The translations under genes were made by a program, and so were the position numbers. Below, piece by piece: positions 17,341 to 25,988 of a DNA stretch of 64,000 bases (position 1 is the stretch's first letter; the number at the start of each line of letters is the position of its first letter). The notes beneath the pieces are model-generated. The model had not been told where the DNA came from. It did no database searches and saw only the letters and a list, made by a program, of their open reading frames with translations. The stretch is from Aggregatilineales bacterium (lineage in GTDB: Bacteria; Chloroflexota; Anaerolineae; Aggregatilineales; Ch27): NCBI GenBank assembly GCA_029976025.1, contig JARKNX010000030.1, positions 62,001 through 126,000 of the forward strand, written 5' to 3'.

Positions 17341-17373
17341 CTCAGGCGGCGTCAAAGAGCTATTCGGCGGGCG

Positions 17374-18606
17374 CTACCACACCGGCTCATTGGACAGCCC
17401 GGACTGGACAGCCCGCTCCGGGACAGTCACCGCGCCCGGCCCGGCGGCCAGCAGCTCCGCCAGCGCTTCCCGCAGCGCGTCAATTTCGGCCTCGGTGTTG
17501 TAGAACCCGCAGGATACTCGCACCGCGTAAGGGACATGCGAGATGTTGCGGATGATGATGCCTCGCGTATCCAGCGCGGCGATCAGCCCGGACATTTGCG
17601 CCGGCGACCAGCCCACTGGCAGGAAGTTAACCAGCGACGCCTGTCGCTTCTCCGGCGTCAGCAGGCGCACCCCCGGCAGGCTCCCGATGGCTTCGCGGGC
17701 GTAAGCGGCGATCCGGGCGATCCGCGCGTAAGCCCAGTCCTGCCCGGCCTCTTCCATGAGCCAGCGCAAGCTGGCCTGCATCCCGGCCATTGCCGGCGGG
17801 TAGATCGTCCCCGTCTCGAAGCGCCGGGCGGTCGGATTAAACGTGAAGCGCCCGCGCCAGTCGTGACTCTGGATGGCGTTGAAGTTAGCGTAAGTGGGGC
17901 GCAGAGTCGGCAGATGATCGGGCCGGATGTAAAGCATCCCCACGCCTTCTGGCCCGCACAGCCACTTCTGGCCGGGGATGGCGTAGAAGTCCACATTCAG
18001 GGCGGCCAGATCGAGATCGAATACGCCCGCTGATTGCGCTCCATCCACCAGCACCGGGATACCTTTAGCGTGGGCAAGCGCGATAATCTCCTCCAGCGGC
18101 AGGCGCGCGCCGGTGCTGTACGACACATGGCTGAGCGAGAGCAGGCGCGTCCGCGGGGTGAGCGCGGCGTCGATGGCGTCGAGCGGGTCTTCGCCCAGGC
18201 CGACATCGGCGAAGTTGATGCGCACGCCGTAGCGATCCTGAATCGTGTACAGGGGGAAGATGCCGGCCGGATGCTCGATTGTCGTCGTGGCGACTTCGTC
18301 GCCCGGCTCCCAGTTGAAGCCCATTGTCACGATATTCATGCCGTCGGTGGTGTGATGCGTCAGGGCCAGGCTTTCCAGCGGGATGCGGAAGAAAGCGGCG
18401 AAGGCTTCCTCCAGCGCCGTCCGGGTTTCCTGAACGCGGTCAAGGTTGCGCCGGTTCGGGCGTCCGCCGGTGTACTCGTCCTGCATGGCCGCGGCTAGCG
18501 CAGCCTGGGCCGGGGTGGGCAGCGGGCCGTACCAGCCCGAATTGAGGAAGATCTGATTCTGTACAGCCGGGAGCGCCTCCCGAATAGGCGTGAGTTTATC
18601 TGTCAT
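17374..18606 (-). CDS. Class V aminotransferase (cysteine desulfurase / isopenicillin-N-epimerase-like)
   Basis: 410 residues, ATG at 18606. The PLP fold is clear: FLNSGWYGPLPTPAQAAL at the N-terminus, LALTHHTTDGMNIV, LLSLSHVSYSTGARLPL, IPVLVDGAQSAGVFDLDL (Asp contacting PLP) and AIPGQKWLCGPEGVG with the PLP-binding Lys in QKW. The family includes Csd-type desulfurases, kynureninase-like and isopenicillin N epimerase-like enzymes. No iscU or sufE-type gene is adjacent, so a role in Fe-S assembly is not supported. It is the downstream member of a leftward group with PIG-L and PyrK-like genes, separated by 93 bases. Confidence 0.88.
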   Translation of the reverse strand: MTDKLTPIREALPAVQNQIFLNSGWYGPLPTPAQAALAAAMQDEYTGGRPNRRNLDRVQETRTALEEAFAAFFRIPLESLALTHHTTDGMNIVTMGFNWEPGDEVATTTIEHPAGIFPLYTIQDRYGVRINFADVGLGEDPLDAIDAALTPRTRLLSLSHVSYSTGARLPLEEIIALAHAKGIPVLVDGAQSAGVFDLDLAALNVDFYAIPGQKWLCGPEGVGMLYIRPDHLPTLRPTYANFNAIQSHDWRGRFTFNPTARRFETGTIYPPAMAGMQASLRWLMEEAGQDWAYARIARIAAYAREAIGSLPGVRLLTPEKRQASLVNFLPVGWSPAQMSGLIAALDTRGIIIRNISHVPYAVRVSCGFYNTEAEIDALREALAELLAAGPGAVTVPERAVQSGLSNEPVW

Positions 18607-18699
18607 GAGTACGCTGCCTCTGAGCTGAATAAGCGCGGTGAAACGACCGGGTTAAGTGTACCAGAGGAGGGCAGTCCGGCAATAATTAGAGAGGGATCG

Positions 18700-19482
18700 T
18701 TATCCATCCGTTTCAGGGAGGGAGGACTCGGCTGCCGGCCTGGCGCCGGCGGCGATGAGCAGGGCGGCGAAGTCATCATCGGGCGGGGCGCCGTTCAGCG
18801 GCGGCCACTCGCGGTAGACCGATTCCACGCGGCGAAGCGCTTCTCGCACTGTGGCCAGCCTGTGCCGGCGTTTGAACAGCGCGTGCTGGGAAGTGTGACA
18901 CTCCATCGCCGCAACTTTGGCCTCTGCCCAGGGGGAGATGTCCAGGACGAGATGGGCCGTGCGACTGGCATTCCAGAGATGATCCTCGATGCCCGGCACG
19001 CGCGCCGCCGTCGAATAGAAGCTCACCGGGCGTCCCTGTCTCTGGACAGCTTCCAGCGTTGCCCGGTAGATCAGGCGGTGGGCGGGGTGGCCGTACTCGC
19101 CATCCGGCCCGTGAGCCAGAACGGCGTCCGCTGGCATCCCGGCGATCTGGGCCGCGATCTGGCCGGCCAGGGTGTCGAAATCGGCATCGAACGGCCCCAG
19201 TGCATCGCCCGGGCCGATATCGGGATCGACATAGTCCAGCAGGACGAGGCTGTGCACCCCCAGCCGGTCCAGGGCGCAGCGCAGCTCGGCTTCGCGGGCG
19301 CTCCCCAGATCGGCGCGATCGGACACAACCGGCGGCTCGCCGGCTTCGCCCCCTTCGCCGCGCGTGGCGCAGACGACGCGGGTCCGGACGCCGCAGGCGG
19401 ACAGCATAGCCAGGATGCCGCCGGCCATGAACGTCTCATCATCCGGGTGGGCGAAGCAGCACAGGACATTGTGGAGGGGCAT
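18700..19482 (-). CDS. PIG-L / LmbE-family deacetylase
   Basis: 260 residues, ATG at 19482. The zinc-site signature CCFAHPDDETFMAGG (AHPDDE) is at the N-terminus and the second site HGPDGEYGHPAHRLIY (GEYGHPDH-like) near the middle. Such enzymes remove acetyl groups from N-acetylglucosamine-containing molecules, for example in mycothiol or bacillithiol synthesis, teicoplanin-type glycopeptides or GPI precursors. No partner glycosyltransferase is adjacent, so the substrate is open. The stop of the upstream PyrK-like gene is six bases before its start, which supports one operon. Confidence 0.88.
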   Translation of the reverse strand: MPLHNVLCCFAHPDDETFMAGGILAMLSACGVRTRVVCATRGEGGEAGEPPVVSDRADLGSAREAELRCALDRLGVHSLVLLDYVDPDIGPGDALGPFDADFDTLAGQIAAQIAGMPADAVLAHGPDGEYGHPAHRLIYRATLEAVQRQGRPVSFYSTAARVPGIEDHLWNASRTAHLVLDISPWAEAKVAAMECHTSQHALFKRRHRLATVREALRRVESVYREWPPLNGAPPDDDFAALLIAAGARPAAESSLPETDG

Positions 19483-19488
19483 AGAGGT

Positions 19489-20238
19489 TTATCCGAAGTT
19501 GACTTCTTCCAGGTCCAGGGCCGGGCCGTCTACGCAGGTGAGATGGTCGCGGGACCCTTTGCAAGAGACACTGCATCCCTGACAGGCCCCGGTCCCGCAC
19601 GGCATCGGCAGGTCGAACAGGCCAAGCACGTAGCGCCGGGGGACATCGGCCCGCAGTTCGTGAATCTTCGCCAGCAGGGCCGGATACAACAGGTGACGGT
19701 ACTGCGGGTTGGCGACGGAGACGACCTGATCCGCCCAGCCGACTGTGGTGACCTGGTTGGGCCAGCCCTCTTCCAGACTGCCGGTCAGGACTTCGATTTC
19801 TTCCGGCAGTGCGTCCAGCGGGTACTGTGCGGCCTGCCCGCTGAGCACCATCGTGACTTCGATCTTGCTGTGCACTGCCAGCGAAGCCAGCAGAATCAGG
19901 GGCGTCGGCGGTGTGTCCAGCGCCAGCAGGAGCAAATTGCGCAGGTTGTGGCGCATGGGGAAGGGCGCCCCTACCGGCCCCAGCAGGGAGACAATCTGGC
20001 CCGGGGCGTAGTGATTGCCGGCGGCGCGCTCGATAGTGACCGTGCGCCCGCTCAACGCGACCGGTATCCAGCGCTCGGCCAGGTAAGGGTCCCAGCCCTC
20101 ATCGGAGAGGCGGGCCAGGAGCAGTTGGCCGGGCTTGAGGCGGGCTATACCCTCCTCGACACCCAGCTCCAGCCGGTGCAGGTCGGGCAGTATGCGGCGT
20201 ACTCGCTCAATAGTGGCGCGGGTCTCTCGGGGTGCCAT
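19489..20238 (-). CDS. PyrK-like FAD/[2Fe-2S] electron-transfer protein
   Basis: 249 residues from ATG 20238; the frame extends upstream to 20274. The order fits the ferredoxin-reductase-like group: an FAD-binding barrel (LKPGQLLLARL and ERWIPVALSGRTVTIERA), a nucleotide-binding middle, and a C-terminal Cys cluster in PCGTGACQGCSVSC with THR-independent LTCVDGPALDLEEV. That C-terminal signature is characteristic of PyrK, the electron-transfer subunit of class 1B dihydroorotate dehydrogenase. No pyrD lies nearby and the middle part is diverged, so it may serve another redox partner. It is likely co-transcribed with the PIG-L gene. Confidence 0.75.
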   Translation of the reverse strand: MAPRETRATIERVRRILPDLHRLELGVEEGIARLKPGQLLLARLSDEGWDPYLAERWIPVALSGRTVTIERAAGNHYAPGQIVSLLGPVGAPFPMRHNLRNLLLLALDTPPTPLILLASLAVHSKIEVTMVLSGQAAQYPLDALPEEIEVLTGSLEEGWPNQVTTVGWADQVVSVANPQYRHLLYPALLAKIHELRADVPRRYVLGLFDLPMPCGTGACQGCSVSCKGSRDHLTCVDGPALDLEEVNFG

Positions 20239-20404
20239 AGCAGGGAGGGTACATCGGAACCGGGCGCTTGGCAAGATGCGATCCGGGGACTGAAGGGCGA
20301 GCAGCAGGGATGCTCGCAGGCCGGCGCATCAGATATTCAACCGGGCATCCGATCTGCCTTATCCTCCGTTGCTTGTTCTCCTTCCCCGGCTGTCTGTTTT
20401 GCAG

Positions 20405-20433
20405 TTGGCCGGGCGGCTGTTTCGCTTTACAAT
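20405..20433 (+). promoter_or_regulatory. Probable sigma70 promoter of the ABC permease operon
   Basis: TTGGCC at 20405-20410 and TACAAT at 20428-20433 are 17 bases apart, about 40 bases before the permease ATG at 20475. The 236-base gap upstream holds nothing else recognisable. Confidence 0.55.
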
Positions 20434-20474
20434 GAAAGCGTCGCTTTGTCACTATTCGCGCAGGGAAAATCACT

Positions 20475-22424
20475 ATGACCAGTGCCCCTACGACCCTGAC
20501 GGACCCTCTGGAGCTGGAGCGTGGCAAACGTCGGCGCCAGCAGCGAGAGGCCCTGCTGGCGATTCTGTTCGTTGCCCCGGCCACGATCGTCACTTTTGTA
20601 TTTCGTATCTGGCCGGTGATCTTCGGTTTTTACGTCAGCCTGCACCAGTGGCGGGCCAATTCCCATAGCTTTCTGGGACTGGATCAGTACGTGCGGGCGC
20701 TGGGTAACGCGGCGTATGTACTGGCCTTCCTGCTGTGTATCCTGTTCTTTTACGGCGGGTACATCGGGCTGCGGAAGGCGCGGCAGGAGATGGCTGAAGG
20801 CAAGGGGAATTTTTACCCCTACCTCCTCCCCGGCCTCATTCTGAGCGTGGGCATAATCACCCTGATGGTGGGGATGGCTGCCCAGGACAGCGATTTATTC
20901 TGGGCCGGTGCATTTCTCGCCCTCATCGGCGGGGCCGTCTACTGGGCTATGGTCCGCCGGGCGGGCGGTTTGGTGCTCCATCACTTTGGGCTCCATGCCG
21001 TCCAGTTATGCAGCCTGTGGCTGCTGGGACTGGGGCTGTTTGTCTTCGCGATTGTGGAAATACAGGCTAATGTAGCGCTCGCCTTTCAGATGCTGGTCGT
21101 CCTGGCGCCCGATTTATTCGTGCCGCCTCTGATACTGCAAATGATTATGAGCGCTGTACTGGTGCTGGCGGCGCTGGGCGCGTACGCAGTCAGCCGGTGG
21201 CGCAGCCGGCTCACGGAGGAATTTGACCGGCGGCGCATCGTGGCTAACCTGCTGGTGGCGCTCCTGCTCCTGCTGGCTATCGGATCGTTCTTCTACCTGA
21301 TTGCGGCTTTTCAGTTTGATACTGAGGCCGCCGCCGCCGTCCAGCCGCTGGGGAGCGCCGAGGTAGGCGGGGCCGGAGAGGCGGCTACCGGGCTGCCCCG
21401 CGACGAATTTCGCCGTCTGTACGGCGCGCCTAAAGGGGAGAACCTGGCCAGCATGCTCATGGCCTGGCCGCAGGTCCTTTCGATCTCGATTGGCTTTTTC
21501 CTGATGTTTGTCGCTTACCGGCTCTGGAAGCAGGCGGCAGCGGCCGAGCGCGATATGAGCGTGGCCACGTTTCTGGGGCTGGCGATTGTGCTGGCGATTG
21601 GCGGCTGGCTGCTGATTGTCGAGCTGCCGCAGGCGATGGCCTCCGGTGACCTCAGTTACTACCAGTCCCTGCTTATTACCGTGTCATATGCGCTGGGGAC
21701 TGTCCCCTTACAGCTCGGCCTGGGCCTGTTCCTGGCTTACATCCTGTTTTACGAGGTGCGGTTCGGCAAATCGTTCTACCGGGTGGTGTACTTCATCCCT
21801 TACGTAGCGCCAACAGTGGTCACGGCGACCGTGTTCGGCATCATCTTCTCGCCCCGGCCGTACAGCCTGGCCAATCAGGTTTTGACCGCTCTGGGCATTC
21901 AGCCGGTCGGCTGGCTTCAAGAATCCAAGGGGGTGTTTCTGGTCATTGCCCAGATGCTCTGGGGGCCGGATGTGATCGTGCCTTCCTTTCTGGCCGGGCC
22001 GAGCCTGGCGCTCATCTCGATCATCATCTACAGCATCTGGGTATTTGCCGGGTATAACGCCGTGATTTTCCTGGCCGGCCTGGGCGCCATCCCCGGCGAG
22101 CTGTTCGAGGCGGCCAAAGTGGACGGCGCGGGCCGCTGGCAGGCCTTCCGCCGCATCATCTTCCCGCTGCTTTCGCCCACGACGTTCTTCCTGCTCATCC
22201 TGAGCATCACCGGCACCTTCCGCGCCTTCACTCACGTCTACACCATGCGCCAGGCAGCCGCCCGCGGCTCCGCGGACACCGCCACTGTCCATATCTTCCT
22301 GCAGTTCTGGCAGTTCAACCAGTGGGGGTACGCTTCGGCGATGGCCTTTGTCCTGTTCGGAATCATCCTGATCCTGACCCTGATTCAGAACGAGCTGTCC
22401 AAGGAGCGGGTATTCTATGGCTGA
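20475..22424 (+). CDS. Sugar-type ABC transporter permease (MalF-like) with a large membrane insertion
   Basis: 649 residues, about twice the usual 300. The N-terminus (LLAILFVAPATIVTFVFRIW and FLGLDQYVRALG) and the C-terminal third (ALGTVPLQLGLGLFLAYIL, RVVYFIPYVAPTVVTATVFG) match MalF-family permeases. The EAA loop that contacts the ATPase is ELFEAAKVDGAGRWQAF. Between roughly residues 75 and 395 lie about 320 extra residues with several more hydrophobic segments. The MalG-like gene overlaps its end by 8 bases. No solute-binding protein or ATPase gene is in the window, so the sugar is unknown and the ATPase must be encoded elsewhere. Confidence 0.85.
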   Translation: MTSAPTTLTDPLELERGKRRRQQREALLAILFVAPATIVTFVFRIWPVIFGFYVSLHQWRANSHSFLGLDQYVRALGNAAYVLAFLLCILFFYGGYIGLRKARQEMAEGKGNFYPYLLPGLILSVGIITLMVGMAAQDSDLFWAGAFLALIGGAVYWAMVRRAGGLVLHHFGLHAVQLCSLWLLGLGLFVFAIVEIQANVALAFQMLVVLAPDLFVPPLILQMIMSAVLVLAALGAYAVSRWRSRLTEEFDRRRIVANLLVALLLLLAIGSFFYLIAAFQFDTEAAAAVQPLGSAEVGGAGEAATGLPRDEFRRLYGAPKGENLASMLMAWPQVLSISIGFFLMFVAYRLWKQAAAAERDMSVATFLGLAIVLAIGGWLLIVELPQAMASGDLSYYQSLLITVSYALGTVPLQLGLGLFLAYILFYEVRFGKSFYRVVYFIPYVAPTVVTATVFGIIFSPRPYSLANQVLTALGIQPVGWLQESKGVFLVIAQMLWGPDVIVPSFLAGPSLALISIIIYSIWVFAGYNAVIFLAGLGAIPGELFEAAKVDGAGRWQAFRRIIFPLLSPTTFFLLILSITGTFRAFTHVYTMRQAAARGSADTATVHIFLQFWQFNQWGYASAMAFVLFGIILILTLIQNELSKERVFYG

Positions 22425-23565
22425 TCTGGCGAAGTCCTCCCCGGCAGAAGGAGCGCGCTCCTCAACCGCCCGGCGGGTATCCCCTCACATCGGGGTGCCG
22501 CGGCTCCAGGTGGACCTGTTCCGTATTGTGGCTTACGCGATCATCACCCTGGGGGCGCTGGTTTGTATCATCCCCTTCCTGTGGATGCTCAGCGTGTCCC
22601 TGATGTCCCTGGGCGAGACGCAGTCGGGCCAGATCAGGACTAACCAGCTTTTTATCGAGGTCTTTCATCTCACAGATGAGGAGATGGACACGACTCTGGA
22701 AGAAGTCATCCCGGCCTTTGTCAAGAGCACGGCTTCCATCAGCCGGAGCGAGCTGGCGATGACGGCCCGCGAATACGCCACGAAGCGCGACTCGTACGCC
22801 ATCATCGGCACGAATACGGTGATTCGCGGCGGCATCGTCAACTACATCCGGGCCTGGGACAAAGCCAATTTCCGCCGCTATATGATGAACAGCATCATCA
22901 TGACCCTGCTGCAGGTGGTGGGGCAGACTCTGTTCTCGATTCTGGCCGCCTATGCCTTCGCCCGGATGCGCTTCCCGGGCCGCGACCTGCTGTTCGCCAT
23001 GTTTCTGGCGACGCTGTTCATCCCGGCGACGATTCTGCTCATTCCAAACTATCTCACCGTGGTGGCGCTCAACAACGCCTTCAACGGTTTCTACCAGTCC
23101 ATCGGCCTGACGCAGATTGCGACCCAGTTGGGCCTGCGCTGGATCGACGGCTGGTTCGGCCTGACCGTCCCCTTCCTGGCCAGTACATTTGGCATTTTCC
23201 TGCTGCGCCAGTTCTTCCGCCAGATTCCGGAAGACCTCTATGACGCGGCGCGGATCGACGGCGCCGGGCACACCCGCTTCCTGTTCCGGGTGGTGGTCCC
23301 GATCTCGCGGGCTGCTATTGTCACTATCGTCCTGTTCACATTTCTGGAGGCGTGGAACTCGCTGGACTGGCCCATCCTGGTCACCCAGGCGGTGGAGTGG
23401 CGCCCGATTTCCTATGGGCTGTACGCCTTCCAGAACGATGTCAATGTGGAGCTGAACCTGATGATGGCCGGGGCCGTGATTGCCCTCATCCCGGTGCTGA
23501 TAGTGTACTTTTTCACCCAGAAGCAGTTCACCGAAGGGATTGCCACGACGGGGTTGAAAGGGTGA
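22417..23565 (+). CDS. Sugar-type ABC transporter permease (MalG-like)
   Basis: 382 residues. Six membrane segments are expected; family motifs are IITLGALVCIIPFLWMLSVS, RYMMNSIIMTLLQVVGQTLF, TLFIPATILLIPNYLTV and the EAA loop PEDLYDAARIDGAGHTRFLF. It is about 90-100 residues longer than typical MalG proteins because of an extracytoplasmic insertion after the first helix (about residues 68-140). Its start overlaps the MalF-like gene by 8 bases, so the two are translationally coupled and should form a heterodimeric pore. The inositol-monophosphatase-family gene follows 10 bases later. Confidence 0.9.
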   Translation: MADLAKSSPAEGARSSTARRVSPHIGVPRLQVDLFRIVAYAIITLGALVCIIPFLWMLSVSLMSLGETQSGQIRTNQLFIEVFHLTDEEMDTTLEEVIPAFVKSTASISRSELAMTAREYATKRDSYAIIGTNTVIRGGIVNYIRAWDKANFRRYMMNSIIMTLLQVVGQTLFSILAAYAFARMRFPGRDLLFAMFLATLFIPATILLIPNYLTVVALNNAFNGFYQSIGLTQIATQLGLRWIDGWFGLTVPFLASTFGIFLLRQFFRQIPEDLYDAARIDGAGHTRFLFRVVVPISRAAIVTIVLFTFLEAWNSLDWPILVTQAVEWRPISYGLYAFQNDVNVELNLMMAGAVIALIPVLIVYFFTQKQFTEGIATTGLKG

Positions 23566-23575
23566 TCGCAGGGGC

Positions 23576-24382
23576 ATGACGATCCCGGTTACGGAACTGG
23601 CGCTGGAGGCCGCCCGGCGCGGTGGCGCTGCTATCCTGGAGGCCCGGGACCGCCCCCGCGAGATCACCAGCAAAGGCTTCCGCGATGAGGTGACCGACGC
23701 GGATTACGCCGCGCAGGCCGCTATCCTCGCCGCCATTCACGAGCACTATCCACAGCACCGGGTGGTCAGCGAGGAGAACGACTTCGGCCACAGGCTGGCC
23801 AACTGGCAGCCGCCGGAGGAGTACTGGTGGCTGGTGGACCCGCTGGACGGCACGACCAACTACAGCCGGGACATCCCGCATTACTGCGTATCGGTGGCCG
23901 TGCTCAGGGGGACGACCCTGATTGGCGGCGCGATCTATGATCCGAACCGGGGGCATCTCTTTGCGGCGGGCCGGGGGGAGGGGGCTACCCTCAACGGCGC
24001 GCCGCTGCGTGTCTCCGATCGGGGCGATCTGGCTGAGGCTATTCTTGAGATCGGCCTGGCCCGCAATCGCGAGGTGCGCCGGCAGGGGCTGGCCCTGTTC
24101 GCGGCGCTGGCGCCCGAATGTCGCACGGTGCGCACTTCTGGCTCGGCGGCGCTGGCGCTGGCCTGGGTGGCGGCTGGCTGGCTGGACGGGTACGTGCATC
24201 TGACGCTGCGGCCCTGGGACAGCGCCGCCGGCGGCCTGATGATTCAGGAGGCCGGGGGGCGGCTATCGCTGCCGCAGGGAGGGGAGTGGCGGGCCCAGCT
24301 CCCGCCGATTCTGGCGACGAACGACGCCTTGCACGACACCGTCCTGACCCTGACCCAGCAGACGCTCTCCAATCCGAAGTGA
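23576..24382 (+). CDS. Inositol monophosphatase family protein
   Basis: 268 residues. Metal-dependent phosphatase motifs are present: VVSEEND (Glu of the metal site), WLVDPLDGTTNYSRDIPHY (the DPxDGT signature) and WDSAAGGLMIQEAGG (WDxAAG). The family removes phosphate from inositol phosphates, sugar phosphates, or 3'-phosphoadenosine phosphates. It starts 10 bases after the MalG-like permease, so it may act on a phosphorylated form of the imported sugar or polyol; that is inference. A second family member lies at 39053. Confidence 0.88.
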   Translation: MTIPVTELALEAARRGGAAILEARDRPREITSKGFRDEVTDADYAAQAAILAAIHEHYPQHRVVSEENDFGHRLANWQPPEEYWWLVDPLDGTTNYSRDIPHYCVSVAVLRGTTLIGGAIYDPNRGHLFAAGRGEGATLNGAPLRVSDRGDLAEAILEIGLARNREVRRQGLALFAALAPECRTVRTSGSAALALAWVAAGWLDGYVHLTLRPWDSAAGGLMIQEAGGRLSLPQGGEWRAQLPPILATNDALHDTVLTLTQQTLSNPK

Positions 24383-24428
24383 ATTAAGACAACATTTATC
24401 CATTTCTAATATCCCTGTCCCCCAATAC

Positions 24429-24442
24429 GTGATAAAATTCAC
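24429..24442. promoter_or_regulatory. CRP/FNR-like palindrome upstream of NDH-2
   Basis: GTGA-TAAAAT-TCAC at 24429-24442 has the GTGA-N6-TCAC form of a CRP/FNR-family site, in an AT-rich leader 35 bases before the NDH-2 ATG. No solid -35/-10 pair was found around it. Confidence 0.4.
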
Positions 24443-24476
24443 ATATAAGGTCCGATTTAGGACGGAGAGTGCAGCG

Positions 24477-25850
24477 ATGACCCCGCTAAAGACTTCAACG
24501 GGCCGGCGCCCCGTTGTCCTCATCATCGGCGCCGGATTTGGGGGGCTGTTCGCGGCGCGTTCGCTGGCGGGAACCGCCGTCGATGTGATCCTGATCGACC
24601 GCCACAACTATCACACTTTCACCCCGCTGCTGTACCAGGTGGCGACGGCCGGTCTGGACCCCAGCCATATCGCCTATCCGGTGCGGGCGATCTTCCGGCG
24701 GGATAAAAACGTTCGCTTCCTGATGGGGGAGGTGGAGGCGATCGATACGGCTGCGCGGGAAGTAACCGTGCGAGCGAACGGGGACGCCCACCGGCTGCAG
24801 TATGATGCCCTGATCGCAGCGGCGGGCAGCGTGACCCATTACTTCGGCCTGGAGCAGACTGCCCGGCACGCCTTCGGGCTTAAGGAGCTGAGCGAGGCTG
24901 TCATTCTGCGCAACCATATCCTCAAACAATTCGAGCAAGCGGCCTGGTCGGACGACCCGGCGTACCGCGAAGCCAGCACAACCCTCGTCGTCGTGGGCGG
25001 CGGCCCGACCGGGATTGAGACCGCCGGAGCGCTGCTTGAGCTTTCCCGGCATGTCCTGCAGAACGAATTCACCGGCGCGACGGGCAGCCTCCGTCCGCGC
25101 GTAATCCTGGTGGAGGCGTCCGATCGGCTGCTGGCGTCGTACCCGGTCCGGCTGCAAGAAGCGGCCCGGCGGCAGCTCCAGTCTCTGGGCGTGGAGGTGA
25201 TTCTCGGCGAGCCAGTGGAACAGGCCGACGGAGAGCGCCTGCTGCTCAAGGGTGGGCAGATTATCCCCACCCGGACCGTGATCTGGTCGGCGGGCGTCAG
25301 GGCGTCGCCGCTGGCGGCGATGCTTGGCGTGCCGCTGACACCTGCCGGGCGCGTGCCGGTCCGGCCCACGCTGGAAGTCGCGGGGCTGCCAGATGTCTAC
25401 GCGGTGGGCGACATGGCTTATGTGCAGGATGGACAGGGCGATCGTTACCCGATGAATATCCCCGTCGCCGAGCAGCAGGGCACCCTGGCCGCCCGCAACA
25501 TTCTGCGCCGGCTGGCGAGCAGGCCGCAGGAATCCTTCCGATATCACGACCGGGGCATAATGGCCACTATTGGCCGGCAGCGGGCTGTGGCGTGGCTGTA
25601 TAACCGGGTGCCGCTTTCCGGCTATCCGGCCTGGCTGACCTGGCTGGTTATGCACTTGCTGTGGCTGATGGGCTTTCGCAACCGGATCAGTGTGCTGGTC
25701 AACTGGGTCTGGAATTACCTCACCTACGACCGTTCAGCCCGGATCATCCTGGAGCACGGAGGGCTTCGGCGCCGCGCGGAGCACGATGCGCTGCTCCCGC
25801 CTGAAAGGACGGTTGCGCCGGAGCACGAACTGGAGATAGCTCGAAGGTGA
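24477..25850 (+). CDS. ndh: Type II NADH:quinone oxidoreductase (NDH-2)
   Basis: 457 residues from ATG 24477 with GGAGAG seven bases upstream. The FAD Rossmann motif IIGAGFGGLFAARSLAG, RHNYHTFTPLLYQVATAGLD, the NADH-binding VVVGGGPTGIETAGALLEL and VYAVGDMAYVQD (FAD-binding Asp) match NDH-2. The C-terminus has amphipathic and hydrophobic stretches (WLTWLVMHLLWLMGF) that would attach it to the inner membrane face. It passes electrons from NADH to quinone without pumping protons. It is preceded by a CRP/FNR-like palindrome. Other pyridine nucleotide-disulfide oxidoreductases are a less likely reading. Confidence 0.87.
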   Translation: MTPLKTSTGRRPVVLIIGAGFGGLFAARSLAGTAVDVILIDRHNYHTFTPLLYQVATAGLDPSHIAYPVRAIFRRDKNVRFLMGEVEAIDTAAREVTVRANGDAHRLQYDALIAAAGSVTHYFGLEQTARHAFGLKELSEAVILRNHILKQFEQAAWSDDPAYREASTTLVVVGGGPTGIETAGALLELSRHVLQNEFTGATGSLRPRVILVEASDRLLASYPVRLQEAARRQLQSLGVEVILGEPVEQADGERLLLKGGQIIPTRTVIWSAGVRASPLAAMLGVPLTPAGRVPVRPTLEVAGLPDVYAVGDMAYVQDGQGDRYPMNIPVAEQQGTLAARNILRRLASRPQESFRYHDRGIMATIGRQRAVAWLYNRVPLSGYPAWLTWLVMHLLWLMGFRNRISVLVNWVWNYLTYDRSARIILEHGGLRRRAEHDALLPPERTVAPEHELEIARR

Positions 25851-25988
25851 GGCAGTCTGTTCCCGACTTCCCGGTGAGAGTCAGGCCGCGGCGTGCCATG
25901 CGCGCGCCCGGCCTGAGCGGCGCCAGGTTTTCCGGTACGGGACGTGTTACAATACGGCAAGATGCGGACTCAGAGTGTGGAGGACACT

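Noticed and set aside
16372-18033. 553-codon plus-strand frame over the repeat protein and the aminotransferase
   Set aside because: It crosses two genes with clear motifs on the other strand and has an Ala/Gly/Gln/Arg-rich composition typical of antisense shadows.
18700-20238. PIG-L plus PyrK-like genes as a mycothiol or bacillithiol pathway
   Set aside because: No glycosyltransferase or ligase of those pathways is nearby; the deacetylase substrate is open.
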